NCBI GenBank assembly: GCA_028532985.1
Contig: JANCIK010000013.1
Coordinates: 1,302,001 to 1,366,000 of the forward strand
Reading direction: 5' to 3'
Source: Stropharia rugosoannulata
Taxonomy: Eukaryota > Basidiomycota > Agaricomycetes > Agaricales > Strophariaceae
Length of the DNA: 64,000 nt
Position numbers and translations under genes: made by a program. Positions within the stretch are counted from its first letter, which is position 1, and each line of letters starts with the position of its first letter. This document shows, in pieces, positions 13,679 to 26,737 of the stretch. Under the pieces are notes generated by a model. That model made no database searches, was not told the DNA's origin, and saw only the letters and a program-made list of their open reading frames with translations.

Positions 13679-14901
13679 ATGCATCAAGAGAGCAGCGTCG
13701 GTGCGTCGTCGACAGTCGAATATGATTGGTGGCGCAACTTTGATATGTCTCGATACTCTGTAAGTATGAAAATCATGATGCTGTAATGATCATGCGTTTT
13801 CAATGTATCCTTGACTTACGCACGCGATCTTATCCCTTCGAATCCCACTCCAATGTCCATATGCTGGGAGCCAGGAGTCACACTGCCTCGAGGCCTCATG
13901 TTCTGTGTTGAATGAGATGATTTGGAAGGTTGTCTCTTCTTTCGTCCACCACCATCAAGCCTAGTGTCCATGGTTTGGTTTGATGCTGGGCACCGTCGAG
14001 TTTTAATGCCATTGGTTTGTCCCAAGTTAGCTGTGGATGTCAACTCTTCTTTGACCTTTATTTTATTTTCCAGCTTGACAGGCGGGACGTGCCCCTGGAA
14101 AGAGAATTCTCGCTCCAACAGCTGCACTGCTACAACCTCCCGTACGGTGCTCTAGGATTCATATCCCATGTGCTCACGTATTATACCGTTGTTTGCATCT
14201 GCTACGGTCGTAAGCCTCTCTGGCCGTTCAAAAAGCTGCACAACTCCAAGCTGGATCTCTTCCTTGGCACCGTCGGCATCGCGCTGTGCATCATCATGTC
14301 CACGTTCACCATCGTGAATTGCAGGGGCACATGGCAGCTCCTCCTCATCGCCATCTGGAAGTTGAGTATGTCGTTGCTGAATGGGATCACGGCGCTGCAT
14401 GTAGCTATCATGGTGTTTAACGACCCCGAGCGCGAGGTGGTCAAAACGAAAAACGCGGCGTGGTGGGTGTTGCTGTGTGCGTCGTATCACTCTATGCATG
14501 CCTGTTCGCCTTCTGATAGTAGATACATTCTGACAGATATTCCAGGAATGCTGGCAGGCATGATTGGCCTTATGAATCTTGTGGTCAAAGTTGCGGCAGA
14601 GACGCCGGACCTTCTGGCGTTAACGATCGCTTTCTACTGCGTCGTCGGCGCCGGTTTGATCATTGGCACTGCAAGTGGTCTATACACCTGTATGAATCCG
14701 GAGCACGGGGGAAAGGCGCACAAGATATTTGGGGTGGGGTTCTTGGGCACTCTCGCCGGATTTATCGCCCTCGGCGCCTTTTATTCGGACTGGTCGTTGG
14801 GCATCATGCTGGATAATATACTGGGGACCCCGTCGGGGGATAACAGTGGCTTCTATTGGACTTATTTTGTAGCGAAAAGGTTAACATTGTTGAGCTTATA
14901 A
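13679..14901 (+). CDS. Multi-pass membrane protein of unknown function
   Basis: The start ATG at 13679 (MHQESSVGASSTVEYDWWRNFDM) leads into a long intron (about 13760-14073, TTTTCCAG acceptor). The main exon begins LDRRDVPLEREFSLQQLHCY. Hydrophobic spans follow: GALGFISHVLTYYTVVCICY, an LFLGTVGIALCIIMSTFTIV stretch, LLLIAIWKLSMSLLNGITAL, IPGMLAGMIGLMNLVV, LLALTIAFYCVVGAGLIIG and FGVGFLGTLAGFIALGAFY. That makes about six or seven transmembrane helices. A 60-nt stretch at about 14475-14534 (GTGCGT..CTGACAG) is probably an intron, although the frame reads through it. The stop is TAA at 14899-14901. Predicted multi-TM proteins of this layout are common and uncharacterised in Agaricomycetes. No transporter signature was recognised. 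Confidence 0.65.
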
Positions 14902-16616
14902 TGAGTAGATCAATGAGATTGCCTTGTACGAAAGTACTTGTTCAACGTTGTTTAACGCATTTATAGTGGCAGTGGTCCGTGCAGCACCGCTCAAATCAAA
15001 AATGTGGTTAACCGGTTATCACCGAGCGGAGTTTTAGGATAGTTATGTGCCGAAGTGCCGCTACTTTTGTTTGCACTCCGACAACTCTGACTCGGAGGTG
15101 CTACTTCTCTTTCTAACCAAACGCCCACTCGAACTGGTTACCACAGCAGCACGCAAACTCTGGAAAGCGTCTCGAAGCTCGTCAACATAAGATGATCTGA
15201 ATCTCACTCCAATGAGCTACCTATGTGGAGATACCTGTTCGACGTAAAGCGCTTCTACACCCTGTCTACACCAACATGTCATTGACATGTCATCTCGGCT
15301 AATAGGATGAAGGACCTCTCTAGTAATCTGTCAACTACTCTAACTTGAAGTGAGACTATGCTCGAACCTCCGGTATGCCACCCGTGTTGCTATGCTGGAG
15401 TCCAAAATTCAAAGCCACTAGCGCCCGACAGTCTCATGTGTCGAACACGCCTTCCTATTGATCACGTTGCGCTTCCATCTATATAGGCTATGACAAAAAA
15501 ATCTTGCTGTTTGAATATGGGGACTAAATACTAGACTTTGCGGAGGCAAACATGAGCTCTGTGTCGGTGGCGGTTACTGGGCGGGCGTGCAAAAGCATGC
15601 AGCGAGCTCTCCCCCCGGCTCTCCAGCAGACCTACAAGTTGGCCTCCGGGGATGACTAGCAGGGACCAAGCACCCCCCATCTATTCGGAAATCTATACAT
15701 CTCCGCAAACGGCTTTCCCCCATTCTGCCACTGCCATCCCTATATCCCTGCCTTTGAGGATGGTGCCCACTTTTTTGCCATGTCGACCTCTCGCTAACTC
15801 TACTTATCTCAGATGATACGTTCAAGATGCCGCTGTAACTGATGCTTGTTTCGGGTAGGAATGATAGTCTGCTGTCCTCACGAACATATGACATATGTGA
15901 CAGACTGTCCGCAGAAGTTAGAACATGACTCATCTCATTGCTTACAGGTGGAATACCATATACCGCCAGGCACCTCGCCCGACCTAACCTTTTCTCCGCG
16001 TTCGCAAGTCATGCCGTTGCTTTCTCTGGAAGCTAAGACTTTCAAATGTCATCATTAAAAGAACTAAATATCCTATCAAACTATCTTCAGGCCGCGAATC
16101 ACTGTAAAAGCATGCAGCTTTGATGCAGCTTACTGAGATAAATTTTGGTGACATTATCGGTGTATATCTTCAGACGGGGACTTGCAAAATCTGACCCTCG
16201 CAATCACGATTACAATGCTCTCATTCAAGATACTCACAGTTTGAACGACAAGGCTAGTGTTGCTGATCTGCAGAAGACACGGTTTCCTGAACATTATCCA
16301 GGTTTGCCTAATACATTAGTTAAACTCAACGAGTACCCTTCTAACAAGCTGTCACACTAGTACTAGATATTTTCTTTTCACGTGGTTTATGCTGTTTCCT
16401 TGTATCTGGATTCCAAGAATTCTGAAAGCGACGGTTTGGGAGTTTGCTCCCGCATTTATGTTTATACACCACAATGTTCAAAGGTCTGTCGCCTCCTAAG
16501 TACCATATTTATGGGACGTTATTCCGGAGGTTGGCGGTAAACACGGTATCGCTTGATAAAGCATGTATGTATGTCATAATGAATCATGCAACTTCAAAAA
16601 AAATTGGACTCACTGT
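14902..16616. other. Intergenic interval without a supported gene
   Basis: 1.7 kb. ORFs at 15574-15933 and 15846-16058 are short, overlap in antisense and show no domain or splice logic. Nothing further is supported. Confidence 0.35.
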
Positions 16617-17240
16617 TTACTGAAAGTATGTCAAGAAATGATTGATCAATACCATCTTATCCATTTCTGTCAGTTGCTCGCCGTCCACATCTGGTCCTAA
16701 CCTCGTGAGGAGATGGTGAATCATATCTGGGGACCACGTGGACACGGCCAGCAGATATTCTTCGGTATGACACCCAAAATCGATGAATGCTTTGGTGTAG
16801 CTGGCCATTGACGGAACACAGCTAGCGAGAAAGCAGGTAATCGATGTGGATTCGGCGTTCTCATCTCCTTCTACCGTTGCGCTTGAAGTCCCTCCAATTG
16901 AAGGCGGAGTATTATTGCAGGACTGAGTCGTGATTTCAGATTCGTTCATGCTACTGGATTGGCTTGCAGTCCATTGGGAAGGACCCGGCCGGTTGAAATG
17001 TCTGTTGATTTGACTGGAGCTCCCAAAGCTAGCCGCGCATGTATTTGTCTGGGAAGTTGAGGACATAGAATAGTAGCCTTGGCTACTATTTTGGACAGAC
17101 CGCTTATTTGTTTTTGGGTTCAACGTCGCGGTATATAGACCTTCCTCAACAGTATCGTTGTGTACGGTCTTCGGTGGCGAAGCAGAAACAGGCTCCATAG
17201 CAATGTAGGACGATGGCGTCAATGGAGGGGGTGATGCCAT
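16617..17240 (-). CDS. Small protein with disordered N-terminus and conserved-looking C-terminal helical domain
   Basis: Uninterrupted 207-codon frame from ATG 17240 to TAA 16617-16619. Residues 1-130 are Ser/Thr/Gln/Asn-rich and presumably disordered. Residues 135-207 change character and form a compact helical domain: CFLASCVPSMASYTKAFIDF, GCHTEEYLLAVSTW, DMIHHLLTRLG, MDKMVLINHFLTYF. This looks like the short 'xFLxSCxPxM...GC...L' module found near the C-terminus of many uncharacterised Agaricomycete proteins; that memory is not backed by a search. The sharp change from low complexity to hydrophobic-patterned sequence argues for a real coding gene. No function is proposed. Confidence 0.55.
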   Translation of the reverse strand: MASPPPLTPSSYIAMEPVSASPPKTVHNDTVEEGLYTATLNPKTNKRSVQNSSQGYYSMSSTSQTNTCAASFGSSSQINRHFNRPGPSQWTASQSSSMNESEITTQSCNNTPPSIGGTSSATVEGDENAESTSITCFLASCVPSMASYTKAFIDFGCHTEEYLLAVSTWSPDMIHHLLTRLGPDVDGEQLTEMDKMVLINHFLTYFQ

Positions 17241-18904
17241 CTGTGCTTCGTTCTCCAGTGTGCTACTCAGTCCGGCTTTTGAACGGGTCTATGTCAAGAC
17301 CGTCAATAAGGAACGGTGTACTCTATGAGGAACTGACTTTGGGTGCCTCTGAACTGCTGCACGAGACCTTTTTCCTCACAGGTCCTACTTCTTTTCTCTT
17401 TACAAAGCTTTTCAAACTTGAATGCCTCAAGGATATATATCTATGGAGGGCGTGCAGCTTTCCGTCTAATGCCTGGTCATCAGTGAAGATGTGAGGAAAT
17501 GTATCGACTATCTACTCGAGATGTCAATACTGAAGACGCGTTTAGTCAGAATGAGTTTCTGTACCTGTTTCTTGATCAGTTTTGTCTCTTCTGGCTGTTC
17601 ACTTGTCCTCTTGGACAAATCCATATGTTCTTGAACAGCAAACCCGACACAGTGCTAGTGTGAAATAATGATCAACCATATTAGATGTTCTTCGTATTCA
17701 AGGTAAAATTGCTCACTATTATCTGCCTAAATTCAGCATCTTTATCTTTACCGGTCATCTTCAAAGCTATCTTGAGCTGTTTGGATAAGCTCTGCGAGTA
17801 TGATTATGAGCTCGTAGTGGTCTTCAGATTTGCGGGCTCATGGAAGAAAATGACAAACGCTATTGGAGTCCTTTCTGTATTTGGCGTGACCACTTGAAGT
17901 CTCTGCGAAGGGGTAGGTGTCCTCTCTACATGGACGTATAAAGCAAGACGTACTGTCCATGGCCCTAATCTATATACCCCAGTCAAACCCCAGTGAGTTG
18001 GATATGATCTCAATATGATCTATAAGGCGTCCGGCTGAATCGAGAGAGATTTCGTAAGGTTGTATTTTTTGTTCGCGTTGAATTGGTCTGAATAGAGTGG
18101 GAGCAGAGACTACGAGATCAAAGAAGTGAGCCCCTGGAGCCTCGCAGAAATCTGGGGGTTTCTATCTTGTTTCGAGTGAAATAAGTACTAAGTTCCGCTT
18201 TACCACGGTCACATTAGTACACGTGTGGTAAGTCATTAGGTTGGCACGCATCCCGGCCAAGGACCAACCGTACGCATCTGAGTTGTGCATCTCACGCGCG
18301 CCTTGCTCTACTAATAATGATAAAAGGAGCCAGTTCGTATGGCAAATATACGAGCTGGTCTCATCTCTCTTTACTTGCCATCTTTCGTGGCACGTAAAGG
18401 TCAATTTCAATCTCACTTTACGACGATAGGCGCAATAAGACCCGGTTCATATACATCTCAATTCAAGGAATAATGCAGTAACGTTACGATACATACATTG
18501 CGTCTCTGATAAACGATTCCTGGACCGAGAATACAACAGATAATAATATGGCAGTACACAGATGCTACAATTGATACATGTAAGGAGGAATAGCCTACGC
18601 AAGAGCCCAATACGAAGGAAAGATCACATGCCGTCAAAGTCTAGATACGACAGAGATTAGACATATATGGCCAGGACGTTTCCAACGGAGAGTAAGGATA
18701 GTAAATAGAACAACAAGAACAAGAAAGATGGGGTGCCGCAATGACTACAGAAGCATTAACATACAAAAAATTTAAGTCCGAATCGAAAGTCCGTGTGAGG
18801 GGGTTGGAATGGGGAAGTATGTGATTGAGAGCGATATCGAAAGCGAATAAATCATACAGAGAAAGACAAGATGAATGGGGTAAATTTTTAATGAAGAAAT
18901 GCTT
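17241..18904. other. Intergenic interval without a supported gene
   Basis: 1.66 kb between the 5' end of the gene at 17240 and the 3' end of the F-box/WD40 gene. It has only short ORFs (for example 17213-17494 and 17685-17897) without recognisable content. Confidence 0.35.
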
Positions 18905-21797
18905 TCAAATAAAAAGTGATGTGTTGAGATCTTGCGAGAAATCCAAGATAGTGATTTTTTGATCGTGCGAAGTGCTGAAGCGGTCAAGATTAGTATGAAG
19001 GACACTGCACTCTCTTTATCACATTGGAACTTACCTTACGATACGGGATATATCAAACTTGACATCAAATATGTGGCTGGTGTGAGTGTCCTTGAAATCT
19101 CTTATCAATTTGCCTGTAAAACAAATCCAAATTATGGGCTCAACAAAGAGTCATAACAAATATTATTATTGAACCCACCACTGCTCAGATCCCATAGCTT
19201 GATATGCTTGTCGTAGCTGGCACTGACAAGACGACCACTTCGCGTGTCAAACGACAAGGCACGCACGAGAGCCTCATGCCCCACAAGAGTTCGAAGACAC
19301 TCGCCCGTAGACGCGCTCCAGACTTTAATTTTCCAATCATTAGATCCAGAAACAATGAGGTCATCCTAAATTTCAAGTAAAAACGTTAAGGCCTCTTTTG
19401 CAGTAAGACAAGTAACCGGAGTTAACCTTGAACTCGATGGAGGCTAACCCACGATCGTGCCCTTCGAACGTCCGAAGGCGTTCCCCACTCCCGATGTCCC
19501 AGAGGATCATCTTCCCGTCGCCACTAGCGCTGACCTAGACGGTCCTAAGCATCCAAATGTAGGAAATGAGCACTGAAAACATACCACTTTGCCGTTTTGC
19601 AGTCCGATCGCATTGACAGGGCCTTCGTGTCCGCGTAGCATGCGGTGAAGCTGCAGGGTATTCCTGTCCCACACACGGATGACAGCATCCTTCGAGCTGT
19701 AACCATGGGTAAGTAAATTTGGCGCGGACGCAGAGGGGAGTAGCGCAGCCTCACGTACCAGCTCACGATCCACTGCCGGTCAATCCTCAGATCGAGCACG
19801 CCACCACCGTGGCCATGCAATATCTGTCTGACCTCCCCTTTCACCTCCCTGTCCCCGTCCCCACCAGTGCTTCGCGTTCCCAACTCGTCAATACTCACGT
19901 CATCATCTTCATCGAGGGCGGCGCCTAAGCGGAGATCCCAGATACAAACAGAGTGATCACTGCTTCCACTGACCATGAAGCCAGTGCGCAGAGTAGGATC
20001 GCGCTTCCTTCGCATGTGTGTACCCTCCTGATTAGCAGCAAGGCTACCACCGAGGGGTGAGGGATTTGCGCCGAGTGTAGGACTGCCCTCGTCGGCATCT
20101 GGAGCGTCATTGTCCGCCCAATCGCGATCCCAGTCCTTCTCAAATTTGAGACACAACACGCTTCCCTGGTGTGCGCCGACAAGTGTGCCCAGGAGTCTAC
20201 CTGTACGCAAGCTCCATACTTTGATAGTGCGATCGCGCGAACCTGTAATAATACGCCGCGAATCGAACTCGAGGCAGTAGACACTACAAATTTTAGTTAA
20301 CGACGTGGTGAAAAGGTAACAACATCAGAAACGTTACATACCTGTCAAAGTGGCCAGATATTTTTGTCATCTTAGGCTCGTACGGTCGGTTACTGGTGCT
20401 CCCCACTTCCTCCACATTGTGTAAATGACTCCCCATCAGCAGGGAGGTAAGGGTAGTGCTGTTATAAACTCCACCCATGCGCCTCCTTGATGTATCACCG
20501 TCTCCCGCGGTTGGCACGCGTTGCGTACCCGCCCACCGCCTATCTAACACTAGCCTTTCGCGATAAAGCATACGCCAGTCTAGTTGCAGCGGCGCGTGAA
20601 TAACGGGGGCGTCGATCACCTCTGTCGATAAGTCCAAAACGCGTTTCGCTTTCGGGCCGACATCGATGAGGTCGACGTCCCAAGTTTTTCCGAGAGTCAT
20701 GCGCATGCTGCGCGGTGAACGCATGTCAGCGTCTACTGCGCGCCTAAGATCAACATTCCACCTGCCCAGAAACAGAGCGCGCCAAGTGTCATTGTCACTG
20801 GCAAGGCGGCACCATTTCCGTGAAACCTGTCGACAGGCGAGAATTGCGCGTAATGCCTCGTGCGCACTCGCATCAGGCTCGACGTTGCTTCTCCCGCTGA
20901 AGGAGGTAATGGCGCCTGATCGGGGGGTAAGGAGAGTGAGGACGTGTAAGGCTAGTTCTGTAGGAAGCAGCGATAGGATGTCTAGATTTACGTGTTAACT
21001 ATGCCCGCACCGGACATGCGACACGTACCTAATCCATCAATAGCCCTCGAGTCGATGAAACACGCTTCATCGTCAATTAACTCCCCTTCCTCGCCATCCA
21101 GAGGTGGTAGTTCAGAGTAGTTGATGTTCTTGAGATCACCTCTGCTCCCATTCCGCACAGAGAAGAAGCTGCCAACTTTATATTTACCTTTTCCTTTCCC
21201 AGTGCCACTCGGGTTAGCATAACGACGAGGTGAAGAGGTTCGCGAAGACACGGGTGAGGCTTGAGGTGCTTGAACGCCTCGAGGAGAAAAAATTGCTTCC
21301 CAAATACGCGGAATAAGGGATTTGAATGAATTGGATGGCCATGTCTCGTGTACCGAGCGATTCAGGCTGTTCATGGATGCAGAATGTGTAGTGGGGAAGC
21401 TCCCTGGAATTGCTGGCTGGTCATCCTCCGCATCAATGATAGAGAAGTCTGCCGTAGGTGCGGGAGAGGATGGTCGTACGTATCTCGCTTGCGAGGGTGA
21501 GCCAAAATTCAACAATTCAAGCTGAGGGAGTGGATCTGACGCAGTCAGAAATGAGGATCCTAGAGTCGGCGAGAACAAACGCGAAAAGCGGGGATCACTT
21601 GTACTACTGGGCGGATGCGATGGAAGTACATGCCGATTGAGTGTTAATACCGAAGACGATGTGCTCCGGTGGTGGGTGGCGGTGTGTTCATGAAGCCGGG
21701 TGTCGTAAGAGCTGGCCGTGCGACGCGAGGCAAATCTTGGCCTGGTGCTGGATGGTGGAGGTGAGGTCGACGGCCCAGCACGACTCGAGGACGCCAT
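18905..21797 (-). CDS. F-box/WD40 repeat protein (SCF ubiquitin-ligase substrate adaptor)
   Basis: The start is ATG 21797 (MASSSRAGPSTSPPPSS). Residues 1-270 are a Ser/Pro-rich disordered region. An F-box begins at about 20985 (LSLLPTELALHVLTLL, ACRQVSRKWCRLASDNDTW, WRALF). WD40 blades follow: HFDRYVTFVYCLEFDSRRI, GSRDRTIKVWSLRTG, SGSSDHSVCIWDLRLG, CSKDAVIRVWDRNTLQ, SASGDGKMILWDIGSG, SGSNDWKIKVWSASTG, SASYDKHIKLWDLSSG and a last blade ending TSHDQKITILDFSQDL. The stop TGA is at 18905-18907, reached through two small introns (about 19160-19097 and 19045-18973). F-box plus a C-terminal propeller is the Met30/Cdc4/Fbw7 architecture: the F-box recruits Skp1-cullin and the propeller reads phospho-degrons. 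An acidic loop (DEDDDVSIDEL) interrupts one blade. The orthology group cannot be decided by eye. Confidence 0.85.
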
Positions 21798-21984
21798 CGC
21801 CAGCGAGCTAGTCGTGGTCGGTGGATAAGAAACAATGAGCACCGGGCGAGACTTTGGGGCTGCTATGCATCACGTGCGCTCATCGACATCCTTGTTCAAA
21901 CACTGCACGTTCTACTTAATTGCTTTCTAATCTTGTTCTAATCCAACTCTGATCGACAACGAGCACTTGTTGAGCACTGAAGTA

Positions 21985-24900
21985 ATGGTCACCTCTAAAA
22001 ATCTATCATTTAGCGAATTGACTTGCAAAATGTTTGATGACAATCTAGTGAAACGCTATAACCGTGCAACGTCTGGACTTAATATTTGGGGCAAGACATT
22101 GAAAGACTTCAAAACTAGCAACAGAAGAAAGCTCGCTGAGTATGATTACGACCCTGACCCCGAACTTAAGCACGCCATTGACCCAGGTACATATATACTT
22201 TAGACCTTTTGTCAGACTGGCTAGGTTTAACATTCTCACCTCTTACTCACCAGATAATTATGTGGCCCGTTATGTGTTTCTTCATTATAGAAAGAAGATG
22301 GATGGATACACTGGTCCCCGCTGGAAAAGTCTTAGCTCTTTTAGTGCTTTGCCTGCAGACTTGTTGTATATCGTAAGTCCTCCGTCTTTTTGCCTGTCAA
22401 TATCTGAGCCTGCGGTAGATCTTCCAGGACCTTCATCCTATCAATCTATACAATCTTATTCGAACGACTCATAGCCTTAGGGCATTACTACTCGACAGTG
22501 GTACATCGAATATATGGGAGAAATTTTATTTGAACCACCCGGATATCCCATCATATCCTGAAGACTTATCGGCGCCAATGTGGACTTCTTTATTATTTGG
22601 ACCCGCCACGTGTGATGTCTGTTCCCGTTTACAGGCCGGTGGGTTTCCTTTCTTGCTGACCTTTAGGCTTTCGCACTCTGTAATTGTAGGAAAGCTGTCA
22701 TCGATGTCACTTACCGTTGGAGGTGTGAAAATTGTTCGGTGAGTATCGATTCTAGACGAAATATGTCCTTGCTAACTGGTGCACGGCACTAGGATATGGT
22801 CGACAACCCTGACGATACCTTGAGACCAGTTCTAGAAGATTTCATCAAGGACTCGCGTTTTAATTCCGATTCACGCTTATGGTACGACGTGGTTCGATAC
22901 ACGGATACTATAGGTTCGAGTTGCCAGTCGTCATAACTTGCAACATTTTGACCTTTTCAGCTCCCACACTTCGTATTCACCTTCACTATGTAGAAGTCGT
23001 TGATCGTGGGCAGTGGAGATTCTACAGACAAGACTTGATTGACAAAGCAAGAGAAACCGTCCATATTCTGGAGCACGTCCCTGACGAGGTTGATGCTGCT
23101 AAAATATACCAAAATTTTATTGGGGATAATATTTTTGGGACAAAGCAACGACTTGACGTACGTTACTGCAGCATTTTTTGTGCGCATTGAATTCAACATT
23201 TTTCTAGTGTTTCAATATCGGATAGCATGCCAACACATGCAAGAAATGGCAAACGGCCATAATGCAAAAATGTGCCTCCGAATATGTGGATTCAATTAGT
23301 TTAGCAATGATTGAACTGTAAGCTACTAATAGGCTTCAGCATATTTCATTAAGTTTTGTTGACCACCATAGCAGTTTTGTGTCGGAGTTAGAAGCCAGTG
23401 GACATAAAATTCGGGACATCCATGATTCTATTCAAGTCTTGAAGAACCATTTCTAGTCCATTGCTTTACAAGATTGGCTTTGCTTGAGACGACGAAAGCC
23501 AGATCAGATAGGTAACTAATTATAGCATTTTTGCGTATCAGATTAGGTACTCACATAAACCGTGGTTGACTGCCTCTAGTTATCCAGTTAGATCTCCCAT
23601 TTTATCACTCACTCACTCATATGGCTCATTCTAAATATATGGAAAATCTTCGGGCCTACGTACATCAGCGTAAAGAAAATCTGACCACATATTATTTAGG
23701 CTTTGTTCAACGTCGTATGCCACCCATTATATCAGAGCTGATGAACCGTCCCATCCAACCATGGTACATCAACTCCCCATCTTCCGCAAGTACCTTACAG
23801 ACCCGGCGTTGACTGCTGACCCCGTTCCAGAAGACGCAGAAAAGGCTGAAGAATTGTTGCGCTTCGTCCATTCTGTTATCAAGGATCGAAAAGATTTTTT
23901 GGTCCAACTTATGAATGCAAAAAGTCTAACTGCCGGCTTGAGTGTCGCAGCGGTCAAGACCCCCGGCACTGAAACTGACGTTTTGGAGTCCGCATTAGCT
24001 GTCTTCGCATGTACAGAGTGCAAACGAGACGGGAAATGGAATCCATCCTTTGCGACTGTTGGCATCTTCATTGGTTGGAGAGAAGCACTCGGCCATCATT
24101 CTGAATTCTGTTCCTATTACAAGACGCAGACTTGCAGCTATCATAAGAACATTCGACTAAACTTCTTTCTCCGTATCAGCGAAGAGGGGCAAGCTAGTGT
24201 CAACGCTATAACCAGACTCCTAGGCGTCGATCCGCTGTCTCTTACGCAAAATGACCTGGACGCGCGGGATGCACGATTCATCTGTCGAAGATGTGCTCAA
24301 CTCTCCGACCGTGTGCAAGGCTTGGATTGGCGCTCAGTTGTACGTGTTGGACATCCAGTCCTTTTTTAAACCACCAACCATAGTTGAACTGATTTTATTA
24401 TAGGTGAAACATCTTTTTCTTTCTCCGGTTCATGCAAAGTGCCTACCTGATGATCTAGTTGTTCTGTCTGACGACTGTACCGAAGCCTTGCGGCAAATGA
24501 AAGGACCGTATTCTTCAAATTCGAAGCTCTGTCTAGTGGCTTGGCTGTGCAATCATTGCTCTAGACAATCCAAGAGGACCGAGATTATCGAACATGTCAA
24601 GACAGTGTGAGTACTCATAAAAATTAATCATAAATTATGCTACATGATCTAGGTTATTAGACATAATATACACAATCCTGTCGCTGAAACTGATTATTTT
24701 ATTAATCACAATTTGATTAAAGGTAGAGCACTGACATGCGCGACATTATTTCTACAAGCGAAGTTCAACCATCAATGTCTGCGATGCCCCAAACTACTTG
24801 GTCTGCGGCTGGGAGCAAAACAGGATATGTTCAAACATCTGAAAGATAAGTAAGTCTTAAAATATTCAATTGTATTATCTCTCCTCCATCTAATTATTGA

Positions 24901-25017
24901 AGACATGGAGTTTTGACAGCTGACTTAATTGAAGGCGCTGACTGGCGCAAAGTGAAGCTCGTGGATGATGATACGTGGGTCACAAAGCAGATGCTTGATG
25001 ACGGCAAGGAGCTGTGA
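21985..25017 (+). CDS. F-box domain protein of Agaricomycete type with C-terminal Cys/His finger
   Basis: The F-box core is at 22349-22470 (SALPADLLYI, an intron, then DLHPINLYNLIRTTHSLRAL and LLDSGTSNIWEKFY). A cysteine motif follows (TCDVCSRLQ...WRCENC), then helical exons (LHYVEVVDRGQWRFYRQDL, IPDEV-like HVPDEVDAAKIYQNF, HANTCKKWQTAIMQKCASE). A large exon at 23761-24369 contains FACTECKRDGKW and CRRCAQLSDRVQ. Two last exons give HQCLRCPKLLGL...MFKHLKDK and HGVLTADLIEGADWRKVKL, ending in TGA at 25015-25017. F-box proteins act as SCF substrate adaptors; the Cys/His C-terminus is typical of a large expanded Agaricomycete family. The upstream exon at 21985 (MVTSKNLSFSELTCKMF) may be the true start; otherwise translation begins near 22299. 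The join around 23440-23760 is not clean, with a stop after LKNHF and a frame change before LPIFRKYL, so the gene may be damaged there. Confidence 0.7.
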
Positions 25018-25170
25018 TTTTCAGGGCTTTCTTCGGGCTTTCATTAATGTACGGGTTCAGGAACATTTGGCTCAAATAAAATGTCTTGTCATAAAATTCA
25101 AGTAAAAGGGCAATGATTGAAGCAATGTCACCCATAAACTACGCTCTCTTGACCACTCTTTGAGTCCTCC

Positions 25171-26737
25171 CTAGTGGCGATAATGGCGAACCTGTATTTA
25201 TCAATGAACATCGGGACGAAATAAAATAATAGAATCCGGATAAAACGAACTTGTATCCCGTTCAAAATCTCAATGTCATACTCCTCCCCCTTTGTGAATT
25301 CAGTTGTGCCGTAACTCTTGACGCGGGCACTTTCCCACTCGTCGCTCGTTGGTATGATATTGTTGAAAATTTTGCGACCCTCCTTTTGCACCTTTGCAGT
25401 AGGAAAAAGATCGAGCGGCACGCCATCTATGATGTGAGCAAAGTGGAATACTCCCAGCCGGCGCCGACTATACTGATCCTTTGGTGGACGGACGACTTCA
25501 CACAGGGTCAGAAACCAATGAATCTTGATTCTAAAGAGAAATATACACACCTCTGTGCATCGTTCCTCTCAGTATACCACCGCTCATGAAGGACAACTGA
25601 TCGCCAATATTGATCACGTATGCATTCTCCTTGTGTTTTACATACCGCCAGACATTGTCTGGCATAAGTACCTGGAGTGCCGTGATCGGCTGTGAAAGGA
25701 GACAGCTAATACTATTGAAGTCAGTATGCCCGGAGAGCATAACTCCATTGGTTGTTGCCGCTTCTTCCGGCGTCAGTGGGTCATAGACCATATATCTGAA
25801 AAGCTTTGATAGAGATGGATAAATTTGAAAAATACATGAGAAGAGGATATGAAAGACGTACATCATCTCCTTTGATTCCATCTTTTGTTTCATGCAGTCT
25901 CCATAGGTAACCTTCCTCCAGACCCAAGATACCTTCAATTAGCGACGCAACACGCTTAAGAACTTTTTGCCGAGACTCCTGAGCCCACGCATGTTAGAAC
26001 TACTCTAAACATTGGTCGATGACTTCACTCACTTCTAGGAAATCCTTAATCTCATCGATGTACGGTTGAAGAGCTTGTGGATGCCGCGACACAGGATCAA
26101 TTCTATAGGAAAATCATATATCATCTTTGAGGGGCCCGAATAGATTAGAGCATACTGGTTCAAGTATATATTGTACTGTTCAATTCTGTCACGAACTCCA
26201 TTGCTGATTTCCCAGTAGTTCTGAAGCTATAACATATGAAGTCGTTCGCATTTGTACCCAACAAACTTGGCAGCAGCGGAAAGTAAATACCTTGTAGCCT
26301 CTGAAAGTTCCTTTCTCCTTAATCGGTGCAGCCAACCTCTCCTTCTCATCCCTAGGGACTTTCTCCAATGCAATCTCGCCGAGAGCGAACTGACGATTGA
26401 TCTAGTCCAAGGCCACAAATGATATGGCAGTTAGCAATTTAGCGCCCGTTTGCCGAGCTTCGGCACACACCGTTTCCGGGTTGATGCCGTGCCCGACGAC
26501 ATAGAAGAAACCATCACGCTCCAGGGCAATGCGCACTGTCTCAACCAACTCCTGCCTATGTGTGTCATATTTGGCCAAGTCGACGGTCAAGATATCAGCC
26601 CACTCGATGTCTTCCTCTGTGACAGGGGGAGGGTTCCATGGAGGTAGCGACAGGCGGTCTTTGCCGATGGTCGATAATGAACCACTGGACGCGGGGGTAG
26701 ACGAGTGTGCGATGGTGTTAGTGACAGTTGAAGTCAT
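25171..26737 (-). CDS. 2-oxoglutarate/Fe(II)-dependent oxygenase (isopenicillin-N-synthase-like fold)
   Basis: The start is ATG 26737 (MTSTVTNTIAHSSTPAS). The N-terminal DIOX_N-like part reads WADILTVDLAKYDTHRQEL and ERDGFFYVVGHGI. The catalytic double-stranded beta helix is near 25780-25450: GHTDFNSISCLLSQ supplies the HxD iron ligands, and GTMHRVV the distal His. The downstream Arg that binds 2-oxoglutarate is probably in SRRRLGVFHF, where the usual RxS reads RLG. LQVLMPDNVWRYV and NIGDQLSFMSGG are the typical strand motifs between them. The gene has several 50-60 nt introns. The last one (donor GTTCGT at about 25245, acceptor ATACAG) gives a short end QVRHYRH and TAG at 25171-25173; reading through it would end at 25128 instead. 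The substrate cannot be inferred. It lies head-to-head with the DUR3 relic. Confidence 0.82.

Noticed and set aside
13816..14127. Minus-strand frame with basic, Gln-rich sequence
   Set aside because: Covers the first intron and the start of the second exon of the membrane-protein gene in antisense; no independent support.
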